Of a DNA stretch of 64,000 nucleotides, positions 22,687 to 34,800 are shown piece after piece (the first letter of the stretch is position 1; every line of letters starts with the position of its first letter). The translations under genes were made by a program, and so were the position numbers. A model generated the notes under the pieces. The model did not search any database, was not told where the DNA came from, and was given only the letters and a program-made list of their open reading frames with translations. The stretch is from Dirofilaria immitis (Eukaryota > Nematoda > Chromadorea > Rhabditida > Onchocercidae), in contig JAKNDB010000098.1 in NCBI GenBank assembly GCA_024305405.1, forward strand, positions 3,715,501 to 3,779,500, read 5' to 3'.

Positions 22687-23934
22687 TCTTCTTTGAATAT
22701 GGAAAAGTGAACTGATGTTTCATAGGCAAATTGCATTTAGGAAAGGTTTATTGGATCGGAAGTTGCTAATACTGAAAATAGGAAGAAATTGTTCCATCAC
22801 TTGGGAATAGATTACCAGGGCTTTCCGAATCTCTTCTTCCACCAGAAGAGAAAGATCTCGTCCCTTGCTGCGACGGCATGATCACTGTTTACCATTGGAA
22901 CCTTATTAAACAATGACCCAAAAAAACCCTTTGATTCACTATCTAAATGGCTTTCATGCTGCAGCATATAGACAGAGAGTAATTATCTGAGATACATGAG
23001 ATAAAGAAGTAAAATTGTCTGGACATACATGAGATAAATCAATGGTATATTATGTATGCCATCTAAAAAAAAAAATCGAAACTGATCAGAAAAAGGAAAT
23101 TCATTTTTCCGCGTTTAGCTATATACGTCAAGAAGATAATCGATAATATTCTGGCAATCAGTATAGGACGGGAATTAAGTTTAAAATTAATAAAAGAAGC
23201 TATGAAAAGTAACTTCTTAAATTGTACTGTCAATTATGGATTATACATTTTCTTTGGGTTTACCGACAAACACTTCCATCATGTTAAAGCAATCAAAATA
23301 ATCAAATAAATATTGGTATTATTAAATAAATAAATTGATGAAATATTGTAAGAATTATTAAAGTTCATATGCTACATGTCGCTTGCATTTGAATTACAGA
23401 GAAACCTAACTTAAATATATTTTTCTAAATTGTAGAAAAATTAATTGATTTTCATTCACAATTATAATGATGTCATGCAAAAGATTAACAAAGGCACCAA
23501 TCATTTCAATCGTTGATCGATATCTGATCAATTCTTTTAAGCACCGCTGATATCATCGCAAACCATTCCTTTTATGATATTCGTTTTATGATATTTGACA
23601 AAAATAAAAATTGGATAATTTATTTTCCATTAAATAATTCTTAAAGCAATAACACTAAATTATTAAGAGCTAATTTGATTCTTATGATGTCAGAATATAA
23701 CAAGATGAATGGTGAACAAGATGAATGATTCTAGCAGAAATATGTCTAATTTAGATGAAATTTTATATTCAGTAGGTCAACGGAGGAAAAAACAAGAAAT
23801 TTCAATAGTGTAAAGGAAATATTCATTAAGGAGGTTTTTGAAGACAAAGCTGTGTAAGTAATTCTGTTTTAATGAAAAAGATATTCTATGAGTTGAAGTG
23901 AAAAATATTAGAAAAAGCTTATTCTGTTAGTGGT

Positions 23935-24125
23935 TACTAAGCCCAAAATGGCTGTAATCATAACTGTACATTTTGTTCAATCACTAAAGTAAGATGCGAT
24001 TACCAATTTGTGCCAATAAGCAGTATTATTAAGCAAATTAAAATTTTCGTAGCAAATGGTTACCAGGAAGTAGTACTTACAGGAATTAATATTACTGATT
24101 TTGATACAGACCTATTTGGATAAGA
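23935..24125 (+). pseudogene. mtaB: Decayed bacterial MtaB/MiaB-type methylthiotransferase fragment (probable Wolbachia nuclear transfer)
   Basis: One frame reads about 60 codons without a stop: AQNGCNHNCTFCSITKVRC, then VPISSIIKQIKIFVANGYQE, then VVLTGINITDFDTDLFG. It is bounded by stops on both sides. The C-x3-C-x2-C triplet is the radical-SAM iron-sulfur site, and NGYxEVVLTGxxITDF is the following strand-helix of the MtaB family, which adds the 2-methylthio group to t6A37 of tRNA. The form of this segment is alphaproteobacterial, not that of the nematode's own CDKAL1-type gene. No introns, start or remaining domains are seen, so this is a dead insert of less than 200 bp. Filarial nuclear genomes commonly hold such Wolbachia fragments. 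The donor is inferred. Confidence 0.7.
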
Positions 24126-27100
24126 TCATAGTTACACTAGATGAAATAATTGCTTTAGCAAATAAAACACTAGTACTAAAATTCTACCAGTGAATTAGCA
24201 TGTAAGGATTTATATAACCAAATATGATCTGCAGTATCTGATTTCTCATTAATGATCATTCAGTTTTTCTTCTGATGTCAGAATATGAATGAAACAAAAT
24301 TTTTCGAGGTCCAATAACATGAAAGATAATCTGTTGAAGTTATGAAATGAAAGAACTTAATTCTTAAATAATATTTTTCTTCATCAGATAATGATAACAG
24401 GTTGATCGTTCACTCTAAGGAATTTAAAACTCTTATTTTCTTTCTTTTTTCTTCCCTTTCTTAGAGCTAAAAATAGATAATAGATCGAACATCTGATTTC
24501 TTGTCTTTAAAAAGTTTTTAATTGAATTTTAATAAAATTAAGAAACTGATAATCAATTTCCTAACAAATTTTTTTTGATCAACTCACGCCAAGCATTTTT
24601 TGCTCTTTTAGAATATACTTTCGATTTTAGTGTTAATGATAAACAAAACATGATAAACAAATAAATGTAAATACGGTATATAATATAGAAGTAATTAGAT
24701 ATAAATCATTTTTCAGTAATTTTTAATTCACCAAAAACTAATTGCATGACGAGACTTAATGTATCAAAAAATCTAATCCATAAAAAAATGAGCATTAAAA
24801 TCTAATACCAAAAATAGTTCACATACTTTTTGTGTACGAAACATAGAAAGTGATTCATTAAAGTTACATTCGAAATGTTTGGAATTTCGCAAGACGGAAA
24901 TTTTATAGTGCAAGTGTACTACAAAGTAAACAAAGTAAGCGGAAGAAATTTCATTCAAATTTTATTGGTCAAGATTTTTAGATTCAAGAATTTAGATTAA
25001 ATTCAATTAAATTTTTGATAAAAATATGAATAAAAGACAAACTAAAAAAAAAGAAGAAAATTTCTGTCTACTAATAGATCACATAAATATAAATATTGTA
25101 CAAAAAAAAAAAAAAGAAAGAGACACAATTTGTTGGGAAAATTTTATTACGCAAAAAGCATTATGCATAAAAATAGATATAAAATCTTTTTTTTCTTAAT
25201 TACAAATATTTCGTGATAATTTATCGATTTAAATTACAAATATATTGTCAATATATATGACACTTTTCACATTAGGAACATTTCTTGAAAACTGTTAAGA
25301 ATGTGAAATGGAATGATACGTATCAATTTCCATTTTATGAAACATATAAACGATAGTAAATGATCATATAAAACGATGATAAATGATCTGATTACGATTA
25401 ACGTTTATGTTGCGAAATTTTATATATATATATATAAAGAAAATAAGCAAATTTCATAATTAATGCTAAATTATTATAAAATATAATTTATTTCTGCATA
25501 TTAATTTTTCACCCATGTTAAAGTAAAATTGCAGAAAAACATTATCAGGACAGTATAATGTCATCCGAATTACCTTAATACATCAAAAGGATGTTGTTAA
25601 ATTCATTTTCTTAAAATATGGATTAAAATTTTATGTTTTATAAAAACTAAATAATGTAAAAGATTTTTAGCACCAGCGATTTTCCATATAATGCTCGATA
25701 AAAATTTTTTATATAAATTAATCATGATAGGAGAGAAAAAAGAATCTCATTTTAATCAATTCAATCAGTTTCCTTTCAATAATTAACACATCAGAGATGA
25801 TAAAAATACTTAGCATTTGAGCAACATCTCTAATGCGTCATATCGCTTATTTTTTAATAGCTATCTATTTGAAAAAATGTGATAAAAATTATTTACGCAA
25901 TAAATCAACTAAATTTTATGAGTTATCATAATGACGAAGGAAAGAGGACAATTATTCATATAGATATGCCCAAAATGTAATCACTTCTATCATATTGATG
26001 GATTAGTTTATTTCTGTCAAAATTTTGAGATATCGGTTTTTTTATCAATGTTTTTTATCAATGTCTAAGTCTAATTATTCAATTAACCAAATCAGACATT
26101 TAATTCGAAAACAAATAATACATTTCGGAAAAAACATTGACATGAGTTAATGACTTGGAAATAATTTAAAAATAAATTGACTGTGAACTTGTAATGATAA
26201 AAATAATTTACGAATGATTGAATCCAACAGGAAATAATTTACAACTTTAAAGTTTCCGCTGTATAGCAGATAATACTAGACAAATTGCACTGAAGAAGTA
26301 GTGAGAGATTATTCAAAGTATTCTTAGAATATATTTTTATCTGACATTACAAGTGAAATATGGCTAAAGTGACTAATTAATTATATGGATCATGTAGCAG
26401 TTAGATTTGAAGTTTTCGGGACATTTGACGCTTAACGTGAAAATCTCTTGATGCTTGTTTGGAATAGGTAAGTAGATGTGATAAAGGTTTATTGATTAAT
26501 GATATACTTTGCACACGTTAAAGCAAATAATTATCCAAAAATATTCAAGTACAGTTGGCAATAATCCGAAAGTATTATCGGTAGAATTGATTGTTAAATG
26601 GTTCAATTGAAGGACTGCTCTTCGAATTTTCTTTAACGATGGATTGATTGTTTCGTTCATTCTGTTAAATTTCAATATTCATTCCGTTCATACTGTATAG
26701 TGCTATTTTTAGTAATCATTTGTTCTAAGAGTTTTTCGTCTCTCGATGAGAGTTTCTGTTCACTCTGATAATTATATTCATTACGATCGTTTATGTCATA
26801 TATTAAATGTTCCGGTTGATTCTCATTCTTTATGTAGTGGAAATTTGTTTATTCCATATCACATAGTATAACAAATTTACAATATGTTAACTATAGCGCA
26901 AAATAGCGTAAAGATCAGAATCTTGGTTATGCCAAAATATTTCTATCATACAAAAATTCTTGATTATTTTACCATATCTTATTCCATTTCGATTTTCCTA
27001 CAAACATTGATTATCGAATTAAAAATAGAAAAATTGCTCATACGCATGATGAAAAAAATTTCAACCCATCATTGTAGTCATTAATTATTAATTTCATTAA

Positions 27101-27954
27101 TCTACAATGGTAAACATTCATCAGGTGTTTCGCCTCAGTCATGAGAGGGAAACCATTGATTAATGTTTCTCTTTCAACTAAATTAAAGACCAATTCTCAT
27201 GAGGATTTTATTAGATATTAATTTAATTTGCATGTTCATGTAACTTTAGATTTATATTGTTCATATAAGAAGAAATTGTAACAGCTATTAGTGATTGCTA
27301 TAGCTAAATTCTTAGTCTGAAAAGATATGGCATTTTTTAAAGTTCAATTGGCAATTATTTGATAGTATCTTTTATGATTTTTTTGGCAATATTCAAATTT
27401 TACACTTCAGTATACTTTTTTTTCCAATTTATATTATGGATATTGCGTAATGCAATATCTTATTATTGAATTGCAATTAATGTGATTCATTTAGTACATT
27501 ATAAAATTATATTTATTAATAAAGTAGCGTTTCAACGAGATCAAATTAATCGAAATTAGAATATGTATTGCGTAACAATCTAATCAACAAATTAATTACG
27601 TTTTTAAAGAAATCGAATAAGAGGTGCAGGAAGGCTAACATCAAATCATGCTATTCAAGATTTTATTAGTAATAGTGAAATTTGTTACTACTTTTCTAGA
27701 TGACAATGCTGTTAGTCCACTGATATTGATTTATATAACTTAGATGCATAAATTTTGAAAACAACTTTGTAATTTTCTTCCTTTCGTAAGGGAGAACAAA
27801 AATGAATGGATGATAGACGACGATCGTATTGTCTTTCATAATGAATAAAACTATCAAGCTTACTATGATTAATTATCATGTAAGATTGTTAATGGTTCAT
27901 TGTTCCTCAATCATTATAGAATTTTATTTTTCAATAACGAAAATAATCAAAAGA
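24126..27954. other. Intergenic, nothing recognised
   Basis: About 3.8 kb of AT-rich sequence. All ORFs are short and of low complexity. The phrase GATGTCAGAATAT occurs on both sides of the MtaB relic (near 23690 and 24275), but I could not tie it to the insertion. Confidence 0.5.
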
Positions 27955-27960
27955 TTTCAG
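27955..27960 (+). promoter_or_regulatory. Candidate spliced-leader or 5' UTR acceptor of the aquaporin gene
   Basis: ATTTCAG ends at 27960, 23 nt before the aquaporin start codon and after an AT-rich stretch. This matches the nematode acceptor consensus TTTCAG. It could serve SL1 trans-splicing or a 5' UTR intron. Confidence 0.5.
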
Positions 27961-27983
27961 GTATATAAGAATTAGCTAGAATA

Positions 27984-30423
27984 ATGACAACATTGCAATT
28001 GCCTAACATGCCTGAAGTTATTCGAGGTGTCATTCAAATCAGATCCACATTATTGCGAAACGCATTATCGGAATGTGTCGGTACATTTATTCTCTTGGTA
28101 AGCTTGGTGTATGTATAAGCATGATGGATGTAATATCAATAGCAGAAAATATTTGATAAGATTTTTTTACGTACGTAATGAAAAAGAGAGAAGCAACTTT
28201 TTTGAATCTCAAAGATTTTTGAGATAGCTAATAGAATGATTCCATGTATCATAAATATTTTTTAAAAAAAATTTAATTATGGATAACATTTAGACATAGT
28301 ATAATCATTATCTATTCAACAACGTATCCCAACATGAAAAAAAATTTCAGCTATTTAAAAATAGCAATGATTTTTAAATTAATTTAATAATTGCTGATTA
28401 TAGTTAGTAGTGTAGTGCAAATCGGTTAATTATAAAATTAAATTTAAAATAGAATAGTAATACAAATATCATTACAATATTATGAAATTTTGGTTTATCG
28501 GAACAAGTATTATTGCGCAATTTCATCTATCGAAAGGCACAGTGAATTCATGGGTTCAAATTAACATCGGATGGGGTTTTGCTATAACAGTATCTGCTAC
28601 ATCAGTTTCCCGTCTTTCGGGTAAATCATATTTATTCATAGTTAAAATTTATTATACTTTATCTAGAAAAAGAAATACGTCATAACAAATAACACAGAAG
28701 ACATAACTACAAATTTATTCGTTTTAGCAGCTCAGCGATAAATTCAGATTATATGAAATTTAGAATTAAAATAAAAAGTTAGAAATAATAATGAGGGCAA
28801 TCACATATTCAAAATGATAAGCAGTAATATTTATGAATTAAATGGAAAAAAAGTTGTCAACAAAAATTTTTGAAATTTATTCACAAATTCTGCATTTTAT
28901 TATAATTCATAAATACAGACGGAGAAATAGAAGATATTGTATGTTCAAATACTGCAATTTCAATCTTGTGTTGTATCAAAATAATGGAATTGAATATTAG
29001 GTGGACATTTGAATCCAGCAATGTCAACATTGTTTTTCTCAATGGGTGCGTTAGATATATTATCATTCCTGATATATATCATCTCTCAACACATCGGTGC
29101 ATTCTGTGGTGCTGCAGCAACCTATGCCATTTATCGTGGTATGCTTATTTGGAAAAAATTTTTCCCAAAAATCTGTATAAATTTCACAACATTCTTTTTC
29201 TCGTTCATAAGTTCTTCATTTTTCGATGATATATTCGTTAATATTACATCAAAGAAGTCTTTTGTTCCTTCATATATGGGACATTTTTTATTGTAATAGT
29301 TATTATTCTCGGTTACGAAAAAAGGAAAATAAGAATTTCAGATGCAATAAACGATTATGATGGTGGATTCAGAGCAGTAAAAGGTCCAAATGGGACCGCT
29401 CAAATTTTCTCGACATATCCTCAATCATATATGACTCATTTTGGTTCATACTTAGATCAGGTATATCACACTTTAAAAAATTAATCAAAGCAAGAAGCCT
29501 TCTTAATTTGGCTGATATTTATTTGATTACTACGCTTCATACGAACTTATGCGATGCAAAAATTACATGAACAATGAAAATAATCTTTGCTATCAATCTT
29601 TTGAATATATATTGATGATAAATTTAACTGCTTTGTAATTAATGCCAACTGGAGGAAACAAAGGATACCAATAGTCATTTGAATGCTTACTAACTTGCCG
29701 AATTTTCTTTTCTGATTTATCGTACTCTTTTCATTCCGCCATTGCTATTATGCAACTATCAAATCCAAGCATAGCTTAGATTTTTCAATGAAAAATATGC
29801 ATAACAGCCAGAAAAGAAAACTGAAACATTTATTAGCAAAATTTCCATCCATTTTTTGTTAATCTATTTTTTGATTGAAGGAGATTTTAGACTGCAGGAA
29901 CAGGTTTACTTGCATTTTGTGTGCTATCGATTATTGATCCACGGAATAAGATTCCTCCAGCTGCTCATCCATTATTATTCGGTATATCGTTACTTGTCAT
30001 TGGTTGCGGATTTGGACTTAATTGCGGTTATCCATTGAATCCAGCAAGAGATTTTGGACCACGAATATTTACTTATTTCATTTACGGGAATGAAGTTTTC
30101 ACGTAAGTAATACAAATGTGTAAAATTTTCAAAACAATATATATTGTAATAGATATACAAATAATAGCTGAAACCAAATTATTTCATAAATTTTGTTTAA
30201 ATTATGTTAATAAATTATGTTAATAATAAGTTATGTTAATGCTTAAATTATGAAAATTGTATTAATTAGGCATCCATGGTCTTATTGGTTCTTAGTACCA
30301 ATAATAGCTCCAATAATTGGTGCTTTAATTGGTGGTTGGTTTTATATATTACTGCTTGGAAGTCACATACCGGATGAAGTATTAACAGACTCCTCAGAGA
30401 GAAATCAATCAAAGAGAAGATAA
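27984..30423 (+). CDS. aqp: Aquaglyceroporin (MIP family channel)
   Basis: Six-helix membrane channel for water and glycerol. Exons: 27984-28097, 28494-28620, 29001-29138, 29342-29460, 29891-30102 and 30270-30423; they sum to 864 nt, 287 residues, with no frameshift. Exon 1 ends in the first helix (LRNALSECVGTFILL). Exon 3 has the first pore motif in GGHLNPAMSTL. Exon 4 has KGPNGTAQIFSTYP, typical of glycerol-permeable members. Exon 5 has the second motif as LNPARDFGPR, whose Asp after NPAR marks aquaglyceroporins. Exon 6 gives the last helix and a short basic tail (ERNQSKRR). Oddity: the acceptor of exon 2 should follow TTTT but reads GG instead of AG at 28492-28493, although frame and alignment require the junction there. 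Closest C. elegans relatives would be aqp-1 to aqp-3. A single missing base near the stop could extend the tail by about 30 charged residues. Confidence 0.9.
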
Positions 30424-31760
30424 GCAATTCGAAGTGGAAGCAAAAATAAAACAGAAGCAAAAGAAGAATAAAACTTGGCAAATCCACAAATTGCTAACAA
30501 ATTATTAAATGCAAGGATTGGATTGAAAACCAAAAATATGATAGCTGACAAATTGAATGCTAAAAGAAAAGTATTTATATTTATTATATTCGTGTTTGAA
30601 ATGTATGATAAATTCTTAGTTAAAATTCGATATTAGATGTAGATTTAGAAATACATTGTTTATTAATCTTAATCTAAAATTCGCATTTATCTCTTATATT
30701 CTGCTTTATGCTAATGTTTTCTGCTTTCAATACTTCATTAATGTATCTATTTCATAATTTAAAAAAAAAGATTTCAACTGGTAATAATTGTTTTTAAATT
30801 ATTATCTGAAAAATTATCGAATACTAAAATAAATTTATGTACAAGACTAACAATAAAAGCTAAAATAAAACTGCTGTATCCGATATTGTTATCTGGTAAT
30901 CATCACAGTTGAAAATTATTATTGAAGTAAATGATTATGAGGCTAGAAGTGAATCAAATTTAAAACAGAAAAGAAAAATCAATTAAAATAAATATGCAAG
31001 AGAGAGAGTAATTATGAAATAAATAATATTTGATCAGATATGTTAAAATCCAAAGCATGAATCGATTCGAATAGTACTTGCTAAAAATTCACCTCACCCA
31101 TTCTACTTCACACTAGTTTTAATAAAAGAAATTACTTTTGAAAAATTGTAGCACAAAATCGGTTAAAACTGGTTAAATAATAATTAACATATGCATTTCG
31201 CCCATATCTTTTACTGATAATCTGATTAATTATTGTGATATTTATTCTCGAAAGATTGAAATTCAGTTTTATATTTTATGTAACTAACAGAAAACTCCAT
31301 ACGTCATACACATTATTCTCATTGGAATGTAAAACTTGCACATGATTTTGCGAATCATTTGATGATATCATAGTTTTTGATGTATGAACATTATGCAAGT
31401 ATAATTTATGCCGAAGTTTGATTAAATTACTAATATTAATTAAGATTAATATTATAATTAAGTTTGGCTAAAATTCATATTGAAGTGATATTTTATTGTG
31501 TATTATTTTTCATGTTATATAGGATTATTTAAAATACAAATAATTAATTTAAAATAAAAATAATTCATATTGAAAAATTTAAAAGCTTCATGTTTTAATA
31601 TACGAAAGATATGGGATGACATGAGAGAAGTATAATTCTGGTTTGAGAATTTAAATCTCAGGTAACTCATCTTCTTCTTTCTAAGCTAATTAGTTATGAA
31701 TAATATTTCTATATAGCCCAATGAAGTGACGATAATAATAATAAACAATTGTCATAGATA
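30424..31760. other. Intergenic between aquaporin and nephrocystin-1
   Basis: About 1.3 kb, AT-rich, holding the 3' UTR of the aquaporin gene and the upstream region of nph-1. No exon is recognised. Confidence 0.5.
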
Positions 31761-31774
31761 GTTACCAAGGCAAC
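31761..31774 (+). promoter_or_regulatory. X-box (RFX / DAF-19 binding site) of nph-1
   Basis: GTTACCAAGGCAAC fits the ciliary X-box (GTTNCCATGGNAAC) at every fixed position but one (AA in place of the central AT). It is an imperfect palindrome, 69 bp upstream of the nph-1 start codon. That is the distance range at which DAF-19 sites are found in ciliary genes of nematodes. The gene behind it encodes a ciliary transition-zone protein, which supports the call. Confidence 0.85.
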
Positions 31775-31801
31775 GGTTAGTTTAACATCCACTACGGAAG
31801 G

Positions 31802-31807
31802 TTTCAG
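31802..31807 (+). promoter_or_regulatory. Candidate spliced-leader acceptor of nph-1
   Basis: TTTCAG ending at 31807, 35 nt before the proposed start codon and 27 nt after the X-box. Confidence 0.4.
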
Positions 31808-31842
31808 ATAATAAGAAAGGATGTAAGCAACGATCTAATAAT

Positions 31843-34800
31843 ATGACATCTATTTTTACTCATTTTTTTCCTTCGATAATTCACAAAAACGATTACAACA
31901 ATTCCATAAACAGGTGAGTAATAAATTTATTTTTACACAATCCAATAGAAATTTTCCATATTTGATTTCGTTGAATGATTGTTATTTTATATATTATTGT
32001 TGATGAAGAAAGAATTAATAATACTAATTTTATAGGATTACTACAGCATCGTTTAGCTGTTGAAAATTTTTTTGTTAAATTCTTCGAATAAAAATATTTG
32101 TACGATTTGAAGTCTTTAAATTTATATATAAATTTCAAATTAAGCTGGAAAAGTTAAGCCAACAAAAGGAATCACATAATCACGACAATGATAACTCATT
32201 TGTTGAATATCAATTTCAACGATGCTGTAGCGTTTTACGAAAAGAAATGGATGATTACAAACGTAAGATAGAAGGAACGAAAAATATGGACGAACAACAT
32301 CAAAAAGAAAATACGCTTAAAGAGTTGGAAACATTGACTGTAAGTTAAATGTATAGTTTTCCCAATGATACTAAATTTATAAACTTCTAATAAATTCAGT
32401 ATTTATTAATTTAATTTTATAACGGAAAATTTTACTTAAAATTTAAAATGACCAAATAAATATATTTTTTTGTGATAGCATTTATCAGGATTAAAATAAA
32501 GCATATGAACTAAATTTGACATATTTAAATGTCTGAAAAAAACAATTGCCGAAAAGTATTGATGATTAATTTAAATTGTTAAAAGAATTTATTATATAGA
32601 ATCAATTGTCAAGTTTGATGACACCGGGAAAAATTACTACAGCAAATGATTCTACCAAAATGTTTGCTTCGGAATTTCTAAAGTATGACTTTGCAATTTT
32701 TATAAAATATCACAAAAAATACAAGAAGTTGCAAGTATTCGATTTAATTATAAATTTTGCAGGAACGAAGAAATTGAAGAAGCAGAAGAGAAGAATAATG
32801 TACAAGAGGAATATACTGTTGAAGCTTCATCAAATGATTCATCATCAGATTTAACTCATACTTCTGATCATTCGACAGATGAGGAACAATGCAAAACACA
32901 AGATATAAATTTAAGGTTAAGGTTAAGTTTTGCTCTCAAATATTATCATCTAGAATGATAGGAATTGAAGAGAAAATATAGCACATAATAATAAATTCTA
33001 GGAAATAATGAAGATGAAGTTAATCAGTGATAATATTCATACATTTTTGACAATCGTCTAATAGAATTCGAGATTAATGGACTTTTACTACAATATATGG
33101 ATCATAAGCTGAAAACGATCATGAAAATGCTAATAGCCAAATTTGGTTCACTTTTTACAGTAAATAAATTGTTTAAATGGCCTAATTGACCATTGGCCAG
33201 CACCGATATCTTATAAAATTTTTAAGATATTTGTAAAGTATGTATCCTGCTGTGCTTGTACTAATATGGATATTGTTATGAACTTAAGATAAGCTTTAAT
33301 TTGTTATCTGCTAGCTATACGCAGACGAGATCGTCGTTTTATTTTTCAAATTTATTATGTATCAAATTACTTTTAATTGATTGTTAAGAATTTATATATG
33401 GCGAAATTTTCAAATTTAATAATTTCGTAAAATTTTCCTCATTCTGATTTTTTTTTTTTTTTTAGAGAAAAATTGGAAGATGCAGCAACTACAAACGCTG
33501 AAAATAATCAATTTATTGCTTTGGCTAATTTTGAAGGACAAGAAGAAAAGATTTAACTTTGAAGAAAAATGAATTAATACGTATTATTGCTAGGCGGTAT
33601 ATAAAAATTTGAAAATTGTCAAATTTATTTAACTTATTTGTATTTACCTTTAAGATTGTTATGAAAATAATTGAAAAAAAAGGCTATTATATAAATATAA
33701 TTTTTCTTTAAAATGTTTGTTTCTTTTTTTTTGTTTTTAGGGAAGATGGATGGTGGTTAGCAGAAAATCAAAATGGTAAACGTGGATATGTTCCAAAAAC
33801 ATTTCTAAAAATTTATAAAGAATCGATTGAATCTAAAGAAATAAGAAAACAATTTGATAAACCATCACCAATGCCACGACAAACTGCTGTTACAAAAACA
33901 AAGCAAATGTCAAATTTGCGAATAATCAAAAATGACGATATCACGGAGGAATCAAAATTTCCGATGAAAACGAACAACAAAACGAAACAAATGTTGCTAT
34001 TGTCAAAGAAATAACTACACCTGCAGAAATTTCAAATATTGTACATGTTGGTGAAACTAAAATTCTCGAAGAATCTAGCTCAGATAATAGCAAACATTCA
34101 AGACAAGATTACGAATTGTTAAAGCCAAAAATTCGTAAAAATTCTTTTTCGGTATCTATTTCACATTTCTGATCATTAATTTGAATGTAAGAATTCCTAG
34201 CATTTGTTTTTCTTCTCATATTTATCAGGAAAAAAAAATTATTTTCAGGAATCATCCACACAATCTATAACTGTACCAGATATATTCGAAAGTTCCAACA
34301 GTTGCAGTAAGAATCTTATAATTCCATATAATCTTAATGAAGATTCAAATATTTTGATTTCATTACAAATCAAAGATATTGAAAAGTAAACAAAAATGAA
34401 AAAAAAAGAAAGAACAATAAAAATTTCGAAAAAATAAATAAATACAAAATATATTTTGATTTATTTGATAAAATTTTTCAGCAAATCATCTAACATACGA
34501 ATGTTATCTGGCACCACGTCTTAGTAAATCAAATTATGCATTTCATGATATTTATTGGAACTATGAAGATGATCGAGTAAATTATTATCGAATCAAATCA
34601 AACTTTGAAATTTTATAAAAAAAAAAAAAAAAAACAATAATCAAATATTTTAATTTTTCCTTCTTTCTTCGTTTTAAAATATATAAAAAAAAAATTTTTT
34701 TTTTTGTTAGTTACGAAAACGAAGAGTACGTGTTAGCAAAATGATCAAAATTATTCGTTTGGATAAGATACAATTAAATTCAATTGATGTACATTGTCGA

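Larger units (their letters stand above)
21187..23934. other. Gene-poor region upstream of ASCT-C
   Basis: AT-rich with no complete gene. It contains the inverted-repeat element 22209-22686. Directly after that is a GC-richer patch (22690-22925) with open stretches in several frames, for example SLLPPEEKDLVPCCDG on the plus strand. That patch could be a decayed coding fragment, but I cannot assign it. Confidence 0.5.

Noticed and set aside
29009..29296. 95-aa ORF as a separate membrane protein
   Set aside because: It is aquaporin exon 3 (29001-29138) running into intron 3.
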